Assembly: GCA_016707705.1 (NCBI GenBank) | Contig: JADJHD010000007.1 | Span: forward strand, 186,001 to 250,000 | Reading direction: 5' to 3' | DNA: 64,000 bases | Source: Bacteroidales bacterium | GTDB lineage: Bacteria; Bacteroidota; Bacteroidia; Bacteroidales; UBA4417 | Shown here: positions 37,343-45,707 of the stretch, one piece after another | How positions within the stretch are numbered: position 1 is the first letter of the stretch | Layout: the number at the start of each line of letters is the position of its first letter | The notes under the pieces: generated by a model | Seen by the model: the letters and a program-made list of their open reading frames with translations, nothing else | Databases searched by the model: none | What the model was told of the DNA's origin: nothing | Position numbers and translations under genes: made by a program

Positions 37343-37738
37343 ATGGCTAGCATTTTTTCAAGAATCGCATCCGGAGAAATCCCTTCCTACAAAGTAGCCG
37401 AAGATGAAAACTTCTTCGCGTTCCTTGATATCAGCCCCCTCGCTCCCGGTCATACCCTTGTTATTCCTAAAAAGGAGACTGATTACATCTTTGATCTTGA
37501 TGAAAATACACATCAGGAACTTTGGACCTTTGCCAGGAGAGTTGCAGCAGCCCTGCGCAAATCTGTCCCCTGCCTGCGAATAGGTGTGGCTGTTATAGGA
37601 CTTGAGGTTCCTCATGCACATATTCACCTTGTCCCCTTGAACAGCATGGATGATATTAATTTCAGCCGTCCAAAACTTAAACTGCCGGCTGAACAAATGG
37701 AAAAACTGGCCAAAGCAATAACGGCAAATTTCGTTTAG
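37343..37738 (+). CDS. HIT family protein
   Basis: A 131-aa histidine-triad nucleotide hydrolase or transferase of the HinT type, which acts on AMP-linked substrates. The N-terminus IFSRIASGEIPSYKVAEDEN and the middle LDISPLAPGHTLVIPKKE fit the family. The active-site triad is HAHIHLVPL near 95-103, with the middle His as nucleophile. It follows greA by 12 nt, an arrangement seen in other Bacteroidota, and is followed by a terminator. Confidence 0.93.
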   Translation: MASIFSRIASGEIPSYKVAEDENFFAFLDISPLAPGHTLVIPKKETDYIFDLDENTHQELWTFARRVAAALRKSVPCLRIGVAVIGLEVPHAHIHLVPLNSMDDINFSRPKLKLPAEQMEKLAKAITANFV

Positions 37739-37767
37739 ACCTTATTTCCTAAAACTATTCTACTTAT

Positions 37768-37796
37768 AGCCTGGTGAATTCCGGGCTGTTTTTTTA
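37768..37796 (+). terminator. intrinsic terminator of greA-HIT operon
   Basis: The stem AGCCTGG / CCGGGCT (one G-U) with loop TGAATT is followed by GTTTTTTTA. It lies 30 nt after the HIT gene stop. Confidence 0.85.
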
Positions 37797-37903
37797 TGCG
37801 AGAAAATTCATGAAATTAACTACTCACAATAATTCATCGCCTTCCCGAAGGAATATTCAGGAAAATGAATAACCGGAAGATGAAATTGGAGTATTGGGTG
37901 AGA

Positions 37904-39805
37904 CTAATAAGCCCTTTCGTTACGCCCCTCTATGTAGTTGATGAATGATTTGTTCACAACCTTATTGCCTCCTGGTGTTGGATAGTCGCCGGTAAAATAC
38001 CAGTCACCGGTATGCTCAGGAATAGCCTCATGCAGATTTTCTATTGTCTGGAAAACAACAGCAACTTCGGCCTTGCAATTGGCTGGAGTAACCAGCTGAG
38101 AAATCTTATGTGAGATTTGTCCGGGAGTAAACGGAGCATAAATCTCCTTTACATAATTGACAACTTCTTCTTTCGGAGCGTTTTCCTGAGCCTTGCATTT
38201 CTTGTAAACCTCACCCAGAAGTGAAGTCTGCCTGGTATCCTTTAACAACTCAATCGTGGCATTGAAAGCGATAAAGTCAGTGATCTTCGCCATATCAATT
38301 CCATAGCAATCGGGGTAACGAATCTGAGGAGCAGAAGATGCAATAACAATTTTCTTTGGCCCAAGTCTGTCGAGGATGCGAATAATGCTTTTCTTGAGAG
38401 TTGTTCCACGCACAATGGAATCATCAATCACCACGAGGCTGTCAATACCCCTTCTCACTGTTCCGTAGGTCACATCATACACATGAGCCACCAGGTCGTC
38501 ACGCTGTGAATCCTGGGTAATAAAAGTTCGCATTTTGATATCCTTAACAGCAACCTTTTCGATCCGGGCTTTCAAACTGAAAATTTCGTCAAGTTTTTGA
38601 CGGCTGAGGTTATCACCGGCTTCAAGAATCTTGTCCTTGATAATATCATTGCATACACGGTTCAGCTCTTCTACCAGTCCATAGAAAGCCGATGCAGCTG
38701 TATTCGGGATATAGGAAAATACAGTATTACGGAGGTCATTATCCACCTCCGCCAGAATATCCTTTGTAAGGAGTTGTCCAAGCTTTTTGCGTTCGTTATA
38801 AATCTCCTTATCAGTTCCCCTGCTGAAGTAAATCCTCTCAAAGGAACAGGCACGTCTGGGTCCGGGAGTGGTTATCTGCTGTTCAGAAACTTCACCATTC
38901 TTGCGGATGATAAGAGCATTTCCCGGTTTTAATTCTGAAATGCTTTCAAAAGGCACATTAAAGGCTGTCTGAATAACTGGCCTTTCAGAAGCAGCTATAA
39001 CAATCTCGTCATCCTTATACCAGAATGCAGGCCTGATACCATTGGGATCACGCATTACGAATGCATCACCATGCCCGAACATCCCTGCAATGGCATAACC
39101 GCCATCCCAGTTTCTGGACGCTTTGGAAAGAATAGCCTGTACGTCAAGATTTTGTATTATCAATTGTGTTGACTGTTCCTTGGTGAAGCCTTGCTCCTTG
39201 AACTTATGATAGAGATCTTCATTTGTGCGGTCGAGGACGTGGCCTATTTTTTCAAGAACTGTCACTGTATCACTGGTTTCAACCGGATATTGTCCATATT
39301 CTACAAGCTTTCTGAAAAGCTCATCAACATTGGTCATATTGAAATTTCCAGCCAGCACCAGGTTACGGGTCATCCAGTTATTGAATCGAACCACAGGATG
39401 CAGGTTTTCAATGCTGTTCTTGCCAAAAGTCCCGTAACGCAAATGTCCCAGAAAAAGTTCCCCCGCAAAGTCAACATTCTTTTTCAGCCAGTTTGCATCA
39501 TCAAGCCGGTCGGGATGCTTTTCAGCTATTTCCTGAAAGGGCTTATATATCTGCTTGAAGATATCATCTATAGGCGCAGGTGCATTCGATCTCAAACGGA
39601 AGATATACCTCGAACCCGGCTGCATATCCAGCTTGATGGCAGCAGCTCCGGCACCATCCTGTCCCCTGTTGTGCTGCTTCTCCATAAGCAGATGCAGCTT
39701 ATTGATACCATAGAGGGTTGTACCGTATCGGGTGTAGTAATATTCCAGGGGTTTCAGCAGCCTGATTAAGGCAATGCCGCACTCATGCTTGATTTGTTCA
39801 CTCAT
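37904..39805 (-). CDS. purF: amidophosphoribosyltransferase
   Basis: A 633-aa enzyme that makes 5-phosphoribosylamine from PRPP and glutamine, the first step of purine synthesis. The start is taken at the ATG complementary to 39803-39805 rather than 24 codons upstream (39877), because it gives MSEQIKHECGIALIRL, where a short propeptide precedes the catalytic Cys of the class II glutaminase domain, as in Bacteroides homologues. The glutaminase domain (about 9-310) contains MEKQHNRGQDGAG and LFLGHLRYGTFG. The phosphoribosyltransferase domain has the PRPP loop VVIDDSIVRGTT near 465. It is longer than E. coli PurF (about 505 aa), as in relatives from this phylum. The gene is monocistronic. Confidence 0.9.
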   Translation of the reverse strand: MSEQIKHECGIALIRLLKPLEYYYTRYGTTLYGINKLHLLMEKQHNRGQDGAGAAAIKLDMQPGSRYIFRLRSNAPAPIDDIFKQIYKPFQEIAEKHPDRLDDANWLKKNVDFAGELFLGHLRYGTFGKNSIENLHPVVRFNNWMTRNLVLAGNFNMTNVDELFRKLVEYGQYPVETSDTVTVLEKIGHVLDRTNEDLYHKFKEQGFTKEQSTQLIIQNLDVQAILSKASRNWDGGYAIAGMFGHGDAFVMRDPNGIRPAFWYKDDEIVIAASERPVIQTAFNVPFESISELKPGNALIIRKNGEVSEQQITTPGPRRACSFERIYFSRGTDKEIYNERKKLGQLLTKDILAEVDNDLRNTVFSYIPNTAASAFYGLVEELNRVCNDIIKDKILEAGDNLSRQKLDEIFSLKARIEKVAVKDIKMRTFITQDSQRDDLVAHVYDVTYGTVRRGIDSLVVIDDSIVRGTTLKKSIIRILDRLGPKKIVIASSAPQIRYPDCYGIDMAKITDFIAFNATIELLKDTRQTSLLGEVYKKCKAQENAPKEEVVNYVKEIYAPFTPGQISHKISQLVTPANCKAEVAVVFQTIENLHEAIPEHTGDWYFTGDYPTPGGNKVVNKSFINYIEGRNERAY

Positions 39806-39859
39806 GGGATGGCTGTGATGCGTTAGATTAAGTACCTTTACCGGTAAGCCTTCGCGCTG

Positions 39860-39867
39860 CAAAAATA
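39860..39867 (-). promoter_or_regulatory. putative -7 element of purF promoter
   Basis: On the minus strand TATTTTTG matches TAnnTTTG and lies about 55 nt before the purF start codon. A -33 TTG at normal spacing is not found. Confidence 0.35.
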
Positions 39868-39927
39868 AGCATTTCAAAGCTAGGGTGCAGGGCTGAATTC
39901 AATTCCTGTCAAAAACAAATCAACAAA

Positions 39928-40392
39928 ATGCAATACCCTGAAATTAGCTGCAGAATAGCTTCATTAAATGATGCTGACATAATTACCCGTTTTCAGCTGG
40001 AGATGGCGCTTGAAACAGAAATGGTCCAACTTGATGAAAAGGTCACCGGAGCTGGTGTGCTGGCGGTTTTCGGGGACCCATCAAAAGGAACTTACTACAT
40101 AGCAGAAACTAACAATTCTATAGCCGGCTGCATGCTTACCACCCCTGAATGGAGCGATTGGAGAAACAGAACCATACTCTGGATTCAATCAGTTTATGTG
40201 CGTCCTGAATACAGAAAAATGGGGGTTTTCACTGCCTTGTATGATAATTTGAAGCAGGTGCTCGACAACAATCCGGAAATTGGAGGCATCCGGTTGTATG
40301 TTGATAAAACCAATCATATTGCCCAAAAGGTTTATACCCGCCTAGGCATGAATGGTGAACACTATCAGGTATTCGAATGGATGAGGTCGTAA
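39928..40392 (+). CDS. GNAT family N-acetyltransferase
   Basis: A 154-aa single-domain acetyl-CoA-dependent N-acetyltransferase. The N-terminus YPEISCRIASLNDADIITRF and the GNAT core are visible: IAGCMLTTPEWSDWRN near 65, the strand-loop WIQSVYVRPEYRKMGVFTAL near 88 (acetyl-CoA pyrophosphate loop in the RKMGVF segment), GGIRLYVDKTNHIAQKVYTR near 118 and MNGEHYQVFEW at the end. The substrate is unknown. It is divergent from purF and convergent with the T9SS adhesin, whose stop is two bases away. Confidence 0.88.
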   Translation: MQYPEISCRIASLNDADIITRFQLEMALETEMVQLDEKVTGAGVLAVFGDPSKGTYYIAETNNSIAGCMLTTPEWSDWRNRTILWIQSVYVRPEYRKMGVFTALYDNLKQVLDNNPEIGGIRLYVDKTNHIAQKVYTRLGMNGEHYQVFEWMRS

Positions 40393-40393
40393 T

Positions 40394-41581
40394 CTATCTT
40401 TTCAGAAATTTCCTGCTCAGGGTATATCCTTCGCTGCTTCTGAAAAGAATAAGGTAAGTGCCGGGAATCAGATTTTGAACATCAATGCTCTCTTCTACTG
40501 AGGGACTGCTGATTTCTTTCAGCAATGCTCCGTTCAGCGAATAAATCCTGATCAGATTTATATCCTTGGGGAACTTCAGGTTCAGTTGATCCTCAACCGG
40601 ATTCGGGTAAACCGAGATCAATGCATTTGGCCTGCCGCCCTCGTTAATGGAAGAAATGCTGCCTTCCTCATTATAGAAAGCCGTATAGGTATATTTTCCA
40701 TTGGCGATGGTCCACAAACGGTTAGGTCCGCCATAGGGGAATTCAACCGCTGTATCATTCCAGCTGCTGTTGATACGGAATTTGAACTCAAGTTCGTCAC
40801 CATCGTGAAATCCTGGAATTGTAATGCTGTATTTTGAAGAATCTGAATCAGCAACCATGCTCATGATGTTCAGTGTTCCATCCCAACCATTAAAAGTGCC
40901 GGCAATATCAACTGTATCAGTAGCAGGATTAAAGTTATCAGCTTCCTTGTATTTCGACATATCAACGATAAAGGTGAGGCTAACAGGAGCCTGAAGCAAA
41001 TCATCGGTGACCTTTATATTATCGATAGCCAGCCCAACTCCACCATCAGGAGTAGCCAGGTGGAAACCAATATAGACTGTTTGGTTAGCATATCCCTGAG
41101 CTGCAAGGTCCAGTTCCCTATGCCTGAAACTGCCTGACTGCTCATTTGCGATCTGCATCTCATGAAGGTTCAGGAGGCAACCGTTAACAGTCTGGGAAGA
41201 GGTTGAAATGTAAATCTCATAGGAATCAAGCAATTGAGCGCTGAATGACATTGCATCCCATTCCAGTCTGGAAGCAGTACCCAGATTGATGGCAGGAGTA
41301 ATGAACCAATCATCAACCTGAACTGCAGGAGTATAGCGGGAAACCCCAACAGCTGCATGATTGCCTGATGCACCGGCAGGTCTTACCGCCCAGGCACTGT
41401 CGGACAAAATTGCCAGTTCAGTGTCGGTCGGAATGCCTTTATCAAGGTTTTGTAGTACAAATCCACTGAACGGGTCTGCACTTTCAAAATCCTGTTTGAA
41501 AATGACATCCTGAGCTACTATGAAGGAGGGGGAAAGGAGGATAAATACCAGGAGGAGGCTAATAAGGGAATTTTTCAGCAT
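40394..41581 (-). CDS. T9SS protein with cleaved-adhesin (choice-of-anchor J) domain
   Basis: A 395-aa exported protein. It has a signal peptide at about 1-23. A jelly-roll choice-of-anchor J/cleaved adhesin domain lies at about 25-195: FKQDFESADPFSGF, DDWFITPAINLG and VGLAIDNIKVTDD. It is followed by a starch-binding-like or pilin-like module near 200-305 (TVDIAGTFNGWDG, LEFKFRINSSWND, reminiscent of SusE/SusF-type folds). The C-terminus is a T9SS type A sorting domain (ISVYPNPVEDQLNLKFPKD, IYSLNGALLKEI, GTYLILF, SRKFLKR). It probably acts at the cell surface in glycan or protein binding; no catalytic motif is seen. Confidence 0.88.
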   Translation of the reverse strand: MLKNSLISLLLVFILLSPSFIVAQDVIFKQDFESADPFSGFVLQNLDKGIPTDTELAILSDSAWAVRPAGASGNHAAVGVSRYTPAVQVDDWFITPAINLGTASRLEWDAMSFSAQLLDSYEIYISTSSQTVNGCLLNLHEMQIANEQSGSFRHRELDLAAQGYANQTVYIGFHLATPDGGVGLAIDNIKVTDDLLQAPVSLTFIVDMSKYKEADNFNPATDTVDIAGTFNGWDGTLNIMSMVADSDSSKYSITIPGFHDGDELEFKFRINSSWNDTAVEFPYGGPNRLWTIANGKYTYTAFYNEEGSISSINEGGRPNALISVYPNPVEDQLNLKFPKDINLIRIYSLNGALLKEISSPSVEESIDVQNLIPGTYLILFRSSEGYTLSRKFLKR

Positions 41582-41673
41582 GGTAAAGTAAGTGCCTTAA
41601 TTTTTGACCAAAAAAAGTGAAGCCATTTACTAGGACTTCATCCCTGCAAAGTTACGAATTCATTTGCTTGCGT

Positions 41674-41681
41674 TACCTTTG
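41674..41681 (+). promoter_or_regulatory. putative -7 element upstream of metallophosphoesterase
   Basis: TACCTTTG matches TAnnTTTG, 109 nt before the start codon. A matching -33 TTG at normal distance is not present, so the assignment is weak. Confidence 0.35.
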
Positions 41682-41789
41682 CGAACAATTATAGTTTACA
41701 GGGGTTTCTATTCCAATGATTTCCCATTCAACTTTATTAAATTCAGTTTCCGGTATCCGGATTAAATCATCAACCCGAACTAATCTTTC

Positions 41790-42950
41790 ATGAAACCCAT
41801 TCAGCTTATCGTATTTCTGAGCATCGTAATTGGTGTTTACTCAGCAGCAAATTATTTCATTTACTCAAGGGGCATGGCAGCCCTGCCAGCGGGATCTCCT
41901 GTGAGAAGCTGGTTCCCATGGGTCTTCCTGTTTCTGTCATCTTCATATATCGTTGCACGTTTCCTTGAGAGGATATGGATATCTCCTGTGAGCGATGCTT
42001 TTACATGGATTGGTTCCTACTGGCTTGGAATTATGATCTATCTGCTTCTGTCACTGCTTCTGATTGATATATTACGCTTAATCCATCTGATAGCCCCCAT
42101 TTACCCGAAATTCCTGACAGCAGATCCTGTTGCCGGTCGCTATATGATGTTCAAAATTGTGCTGGCAATCTCCATAATTACAGTGATTGCAGGCAGTATC
42201 AATGCTCTGAATCCACGAACACGGGTATTGGATGTTAAGATCGGGAAAAAGGCAGGAAGCAGGAAGCAATTGAATATTGTGATGGCTTCTGATATTCATA
42301 TGGGAACCCTTGTTGGCCCCCGGAGGACAGAACGCATGGTTGAGAAAATCAATGCGCTTAAACCCGATATCATTCTATTTGCCGGAGATCTTGTTGATGA
42401 GGACCTTGCCCCTGTTATCCGGCATGATCTGGGAAGATCGCTGCTCAAGCTTTCGGCTCCGCTGGGAGTTTATGCCATTACCGGAAACCATGAATATATA
42501 GGTGGTGCTGAAAGAGCTGTAAAATACCTCGAGGATCACGGTATTATAGTGCTCAGGGATACTGCTGTGCTTATTGATAACTGCTTTTATATTGCAGGAC
42601 GCGATGACAGGGATAAGGAACGGTTCAGTGGTAAGGCAAGGAAGACTATTGCTGAAATCCTGAAAAATGCAGATCTTGCCAAACCTGTGATTATGATGGA
42701 TCATCAGCCATTTAAGCTGGATGATGTGCAGGCTGCCGGTGTGGACCTTCAGTTCTCGGGGCATACTCATCATGGACAAATATGGCCGTTCAACTATATT
42801 ACGAAAGCACTGTTTGAGGTTAGCTGGGGATACAAGCAGAAAGGAAATTCACAATTTTATGTTTCATCAGGCTATGGTGGATGGGGCCCTCCGGTAAGGA
42901 CCGGCAATCGCCCTGAACTGGTCAATATTCGTATAGAATTCCAGCAGTAG
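41790..42950 (+). CDS. membrane metallophosphoesterase
   Basis: A 386-aa protein with about four N-terminal transmembrane segments (residues ~1-22, 36-58, 75-98 and 112-135) followed by a calcineurin-like phosphoesterase domain. Metal-binding motifs in order are SDIHMG near 168, FAGDLVDE near 196, ITGNHEY near 230, MMDHQP near 303 and SGHTHHGQIWP near 324, making a complete two-metal site. This architecture matches the YkuE/YaeI-like membrane-anchored family, some members of which act on lipids or UDP-sugars. The active site should be cytoplasmic or periplasmic depending on topology, which cannot be fixed here. It precedes the DNA-repair methyltransferase by 67 nt on the same strand. Confidence 0.9.
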   Translation: MKPIQLIVFLSIVIGVYSAANYFIYSRGMAALPAGSPVRSWFPWVFLFLSSSYIVARFLERIWISPVSDAFTWIGSYWLGIMIYLLLSLLLIDILRLIHLIAPIYPKFLTADPVAGRYMMFKIVLAISIITVIAGSINALNPRTRVLDVKIGKKAGSRKQLNIVMASDIHMGTLVGPRRTERMVEKINALKPDIILFAGDLVDEDLAPVIRHDLGRSLLKLSAPLGVYAITGNHEYIGGAERAVKYLEDHGIIVLRDTAVLIDNCFYIAGRDDRDKERFSGKARKTIAEILKNADLAKPVIMMDHQPFKLDDVQAAGVDLQFSGHTHHGQIWPFNYITKALFEVSWGYKQKGNSQFYVSSGYGGWGPPVRTGNRPELVNIRIEFQQ

Positions 42951-43017
42951 CAGCGTTTACTGAAAGCTAATTATGATAACTTTAGATGCCGGATAATTCC
43001 GCCATCAATTCTACTAC

Positions 43018-43509
43018 ATGGAAAGCTGCATTTATGATTCGCCACTGGGGAAACTCAGAATTTCAGGAAGTGAAAATGGGATTACTGAGGTGATTTACCT
43101 GAGTGATGAATCTTTGGCGTCAGAGGTTCCGGAGTGTCTTTCAAACTGTGTTCAGCAATTAAAGGAGTATTTCGAAGGTAAAAGGATTGATTTCTCCGTT
43201 GAAGTGAATCCGGTTGGAACAGATTTCCAGAAAAGGGTATGGACGGAATTGCTGAATATCCCTTTCGGACAAACCATTTCCTATATGCAACTGGCACAGC
43301 GATTGGGGGATCCCAAAGCAGTAAGGGCTGTGGGTCATGCCAACGGACAAAACAGAATCAATATCCTGATTCCCTGCCACAGGGTTATTGGATCTGGTGG
43401 TAAACTTACCGGTTATGGCGGTGGACTATGGAGAAAGGACTGGCTTTTGAAACATGAAGCCGAAAAGAACGCGCCGGGATTGTTCGACACTTCAATTCCG
43501 AAATTTTAA
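43018..43509 (+). CDS. ogt: methylated-DNA-[protein]-cysteine S-methyltransferase
   Basis: A 163-aa DNA-repair protein that removes O6-alkyl groups from guanine in a suicide reaction. The acceptor Cys is in the signature IPCHRVIGSGGKLTGYGGG near 120; upstream lie VGTDFQKRVWTELLNIPFG near 66 (helix-turn-helix and recognition region) and AVRAVGHANGQN near 101 (asparagine hinge). The N-terminal ribonuclease-like part is short, as in Ogt/MGMT proteins without an Ada regulatory domain. It may be co-transcribed with the metallophosphoesterase 67 nt upstream. It is convergent with the M14 peptidase gene. Confidence 0.93.
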   Translation: MESCIYDSPLGKLRISGSENGITEVIYLSDESLASEVPECLSNCVQQLKEYFEGKRIDFSVEVNPVGTDFQKRVWTELLNIPFGQTISYMQLAQRLGDPKAVRAVGHANGQNRINILIPCHRVIGSGGKLTGYGGGLWRKDWLLKHEAEKNAPGLFDTSIPKF

Positions 43510-43580
43510 TTTATCCGGTAAGATCTGTTTCTTCTATGTGTCAGTTTCAAAAGATTCGGGATTTGATTTTGCCCGAGTTA

Positions 43581-45356
43581 CTATAATCCATCAACAACTT
43601 TCCGGTCAAAGATCCTGCCTACCGGGTATACGCAGAAATGCAAATCCCACCAGGGAGTCCGGCTATAGAACCAATTCAGGATTTCTTCAGGGTCTTTAGC
43701 AAAAGCGGCATCATCAGCCATCTTTTTTTCAAATTCAGTTTTCAGTTGAGGGTTTTCAGCAAGCATGCGCCTGGCTTCAATCTCCATCACATAGGATTCA
43801 CTGTATTCCTTTTGCTCCATGATGGCATCGAAGAAGCCCCAGGCAACAAATGAATCAGGAGAGCCGGGTTCAAGAAGATGTGCAATCACCCTTGCTGCAG
43901 GCTGATTCATATCAATGATAACCGAGCCTGCCGGGAAAACATGGTTTTCAATAGAATCATGAAGTTTATAACCAAGCTTATGCCTGCCTTCATAGGATCT
44001 CTGCTGCCATTTAACATCAGTAAACCTGTATGTATTCAAATTCAGCGAGGTTTCCTTTTTAAGGTTAGTCATCCTGATACCATGAAGTTTAAGTCTCTCG
44101 ATCACGGTTGTCCATTCTGCAGGAATAATATAGGCTTCCGGCAGTTTAACCTGCTTCTCCGGAACACATTTTTCAAATGAAGGGATTCTCCATGTTGCCG
44201 GTTTGCTGCGATCGTATTTGAACCACAGTCCACCAGTCAGATCACTGCTGTCCATGGTATACTCAAATCCTTTAAACTCCCTTAGAACACTGTCGGTAGT
44301 TAAGGTATTCCATTCCACGGTATAGGGGAGCTCCCTGAAAGCCTTGCTGGCTGTTCTGGCATCTGCTTTCAACTCTGCAGCCTTAAGTTCCGCTGAGGAC
44401 CTGTTCAGAATCTGAAGGGTAATTTTCAGCATGGAATAAGTGGCTTCAACTCTTTGCTTATAGGGTTTCAGCATATGGGTTTCAATCAGGAGCCCTGGAC
44501 AATTTCTAACAGCGGTATATCCCTGACTCAGCATTGGTGGTGCAGGCCAGTTTTCAAGTCCGGAGCGTGGATCATGCCAGTTACGGAATTGAACATAGGG
44601 AAATATTGGCTGGTTCAGATTGTTCATTTCAGAGATAAGTGCAGGCTCATAATAAGTCTTCACCCAATCAGTAAGTCCGGCGTCCATATTGCCTAGTGTT
44701 TCCAGGGCATATGTGGCTACATACTGGTAATCGGCACCATCGGTGACATGGCAGTCTATGAAGAAATCAGGCTGCCACTCATTGAATAGTTTCAGCCAGG
44801 CCTGCATTTCAGGAGCATCAGCCTTTAGATAGTCACGGTTGAGATTCAGATTTTGAGCCGTAGTTCTCCATCCCATTTCCTCAGGTCCATCCTGATTAAT
44901 GCGGTTAAAGGGACCGAAACGCTCATGACCATCTACATTCAGGATTGGAATGAACAGTATGCTTACCTTATCGAGCAGTTTTTCCTTGTCGTTACCGGCA
45001 ATAATATCGCGAAGCAGCATTAAACCTGCATCCTTACCATCGCATTCACCGGCGTGAATACAAGCCTGAACAAGCAATACAGCCTTATTGGAAGATTTTA
45101 CTGAAACCGGATCAGTTTTGCCTTCCTTGTCGAGGATAAGCAGTGGAAGATCACGCCCTTGAGGACTCCTGCCAAATACGGAATAATGCAGCATTGGTGA
45201 TGCAGCAGCCAGTTTCTGGCAATATTGAACTGTTTCATCATACCGGGGAGTTTTCAATCCGCCCGATTTTTCGAAGAAAGTAGTAAGCTCAGGTTTCTGT
45301 GCCTGCAGACTGATTGCAATTGCAAAAAGAAACAATAGGGATGGATAGGCTTTCAT
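43581..45356 (-). CDS. M14 family zinc carboxypeptidase
   Basis: A 591-aa exported peptidase (signal peptide MKAYPSLLFLFAIAISLQA). The M14 zinc site is seen as HAGECDGKDAG near 97 (His and Glu ligands) and FFIDCHVTDG near 200 (third ligand His). Substrate-binding residues lie in NVDGHERFGPFNRINQDG near 140 and NLNLNRDYLKAD near 170; the catalytic Glu is probably in LLIETHMLKPY near 290. The C-terminal ~270 residues form an extra beta-rich domain typical of the Bacteroidota subgroup. It probably trims peptides in the periplasm or outside the cell, alongside the S9 and S46 peptidases of this window. The gene is monocistronic. Confidence 0.9.
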   Translation of the reverse strand: MKAYPSLLFLFAIAISLQAQKPELTTFFEKSGGLKTPRYDETVQYCQKLAAASPMLHYSVFGRSPQGRDLPLLILDKEGKTDPVSVKSSNKAVLLVQACIHAGECDGKDAGLMLLRDIIAGNDKEKLLDKVSILFIPILNVDGHERFGPFNRINQDGPEEMGWRTTAQNLNLNRDYLKADAPEMQAWLKLFNEWQPDFFIDCHVTDGADYQYVATYALETLGNMDAGLTDWVKTYYEPALISEMNNLNQPIFPYVQFRNWHDPRSGLENWPAPPMLSQGYTAVRNCPGLLIETHMLKPYKQRVEATYSMLKITLQILNRSSAELKAAELKADARTASKAFRELPYTVEWNTLTTDSVLREFKGFEYTMDSSDLTGGLWFKYDRSKPATWRIPSFEKCVPEKQVKLPEAYIIPAEWTTVIERLKLHGIRMTNLKKETSLNLNTYRFTDVKWQQRSYEGRHKLGYKLHDSIENHVFPAGSVIIDMNQPAARVIAHLLEPGSPDSFVAWGFFDAIMEQKEYSESYVMEIEARRMLAENPQLKTEFEKKMADDAAFAKDPEEILNWFYSRTPWWDLHFCVYPVGRIFDRKVVDGL

Positions 45357-45707
45357 AATTCTATTCTTGAATCTGCAAACCTACAAGTTTTATCTGTAGT
45401 TTCCTTTGAAAGCTAAAATGCCACCATGAAACAAAGGCACATCTACCTGATTATCTATGTGTTGTGCGATGATGAATTAGCTATGAACAGCTATGAAAAA
45501 TGTTAATAAATCTTAAAAATTAATTATGATCAATTCTCCTCATATGGAGGATTCTGCTTATTTTTAGGATGGCAGTAATGGTAGGAGATTTCTGCCCGCA
45601 CTTGGATACTAAATTTTACGGGAAGGCTTTTGCATCTAGTGAGAACTTCCTCATATCGTATGCTATTAACCTCATTTTCTTTATTATCCACTTCAAACTA
45701 TTGTACC
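45357..45707. other. 350-bp gap between divergent peptidase and T9SS genes
   Basis: The gap is AT-rich and holds promoters for both flanking genes in principle, but no TAnnTTTG with a correctly spaced TTG is clear. The in-frame ATG at 45630 extends the next gene by 26 residues that are not signal-peptide-like, so it is treated as non-coding. Confidence 0.4.
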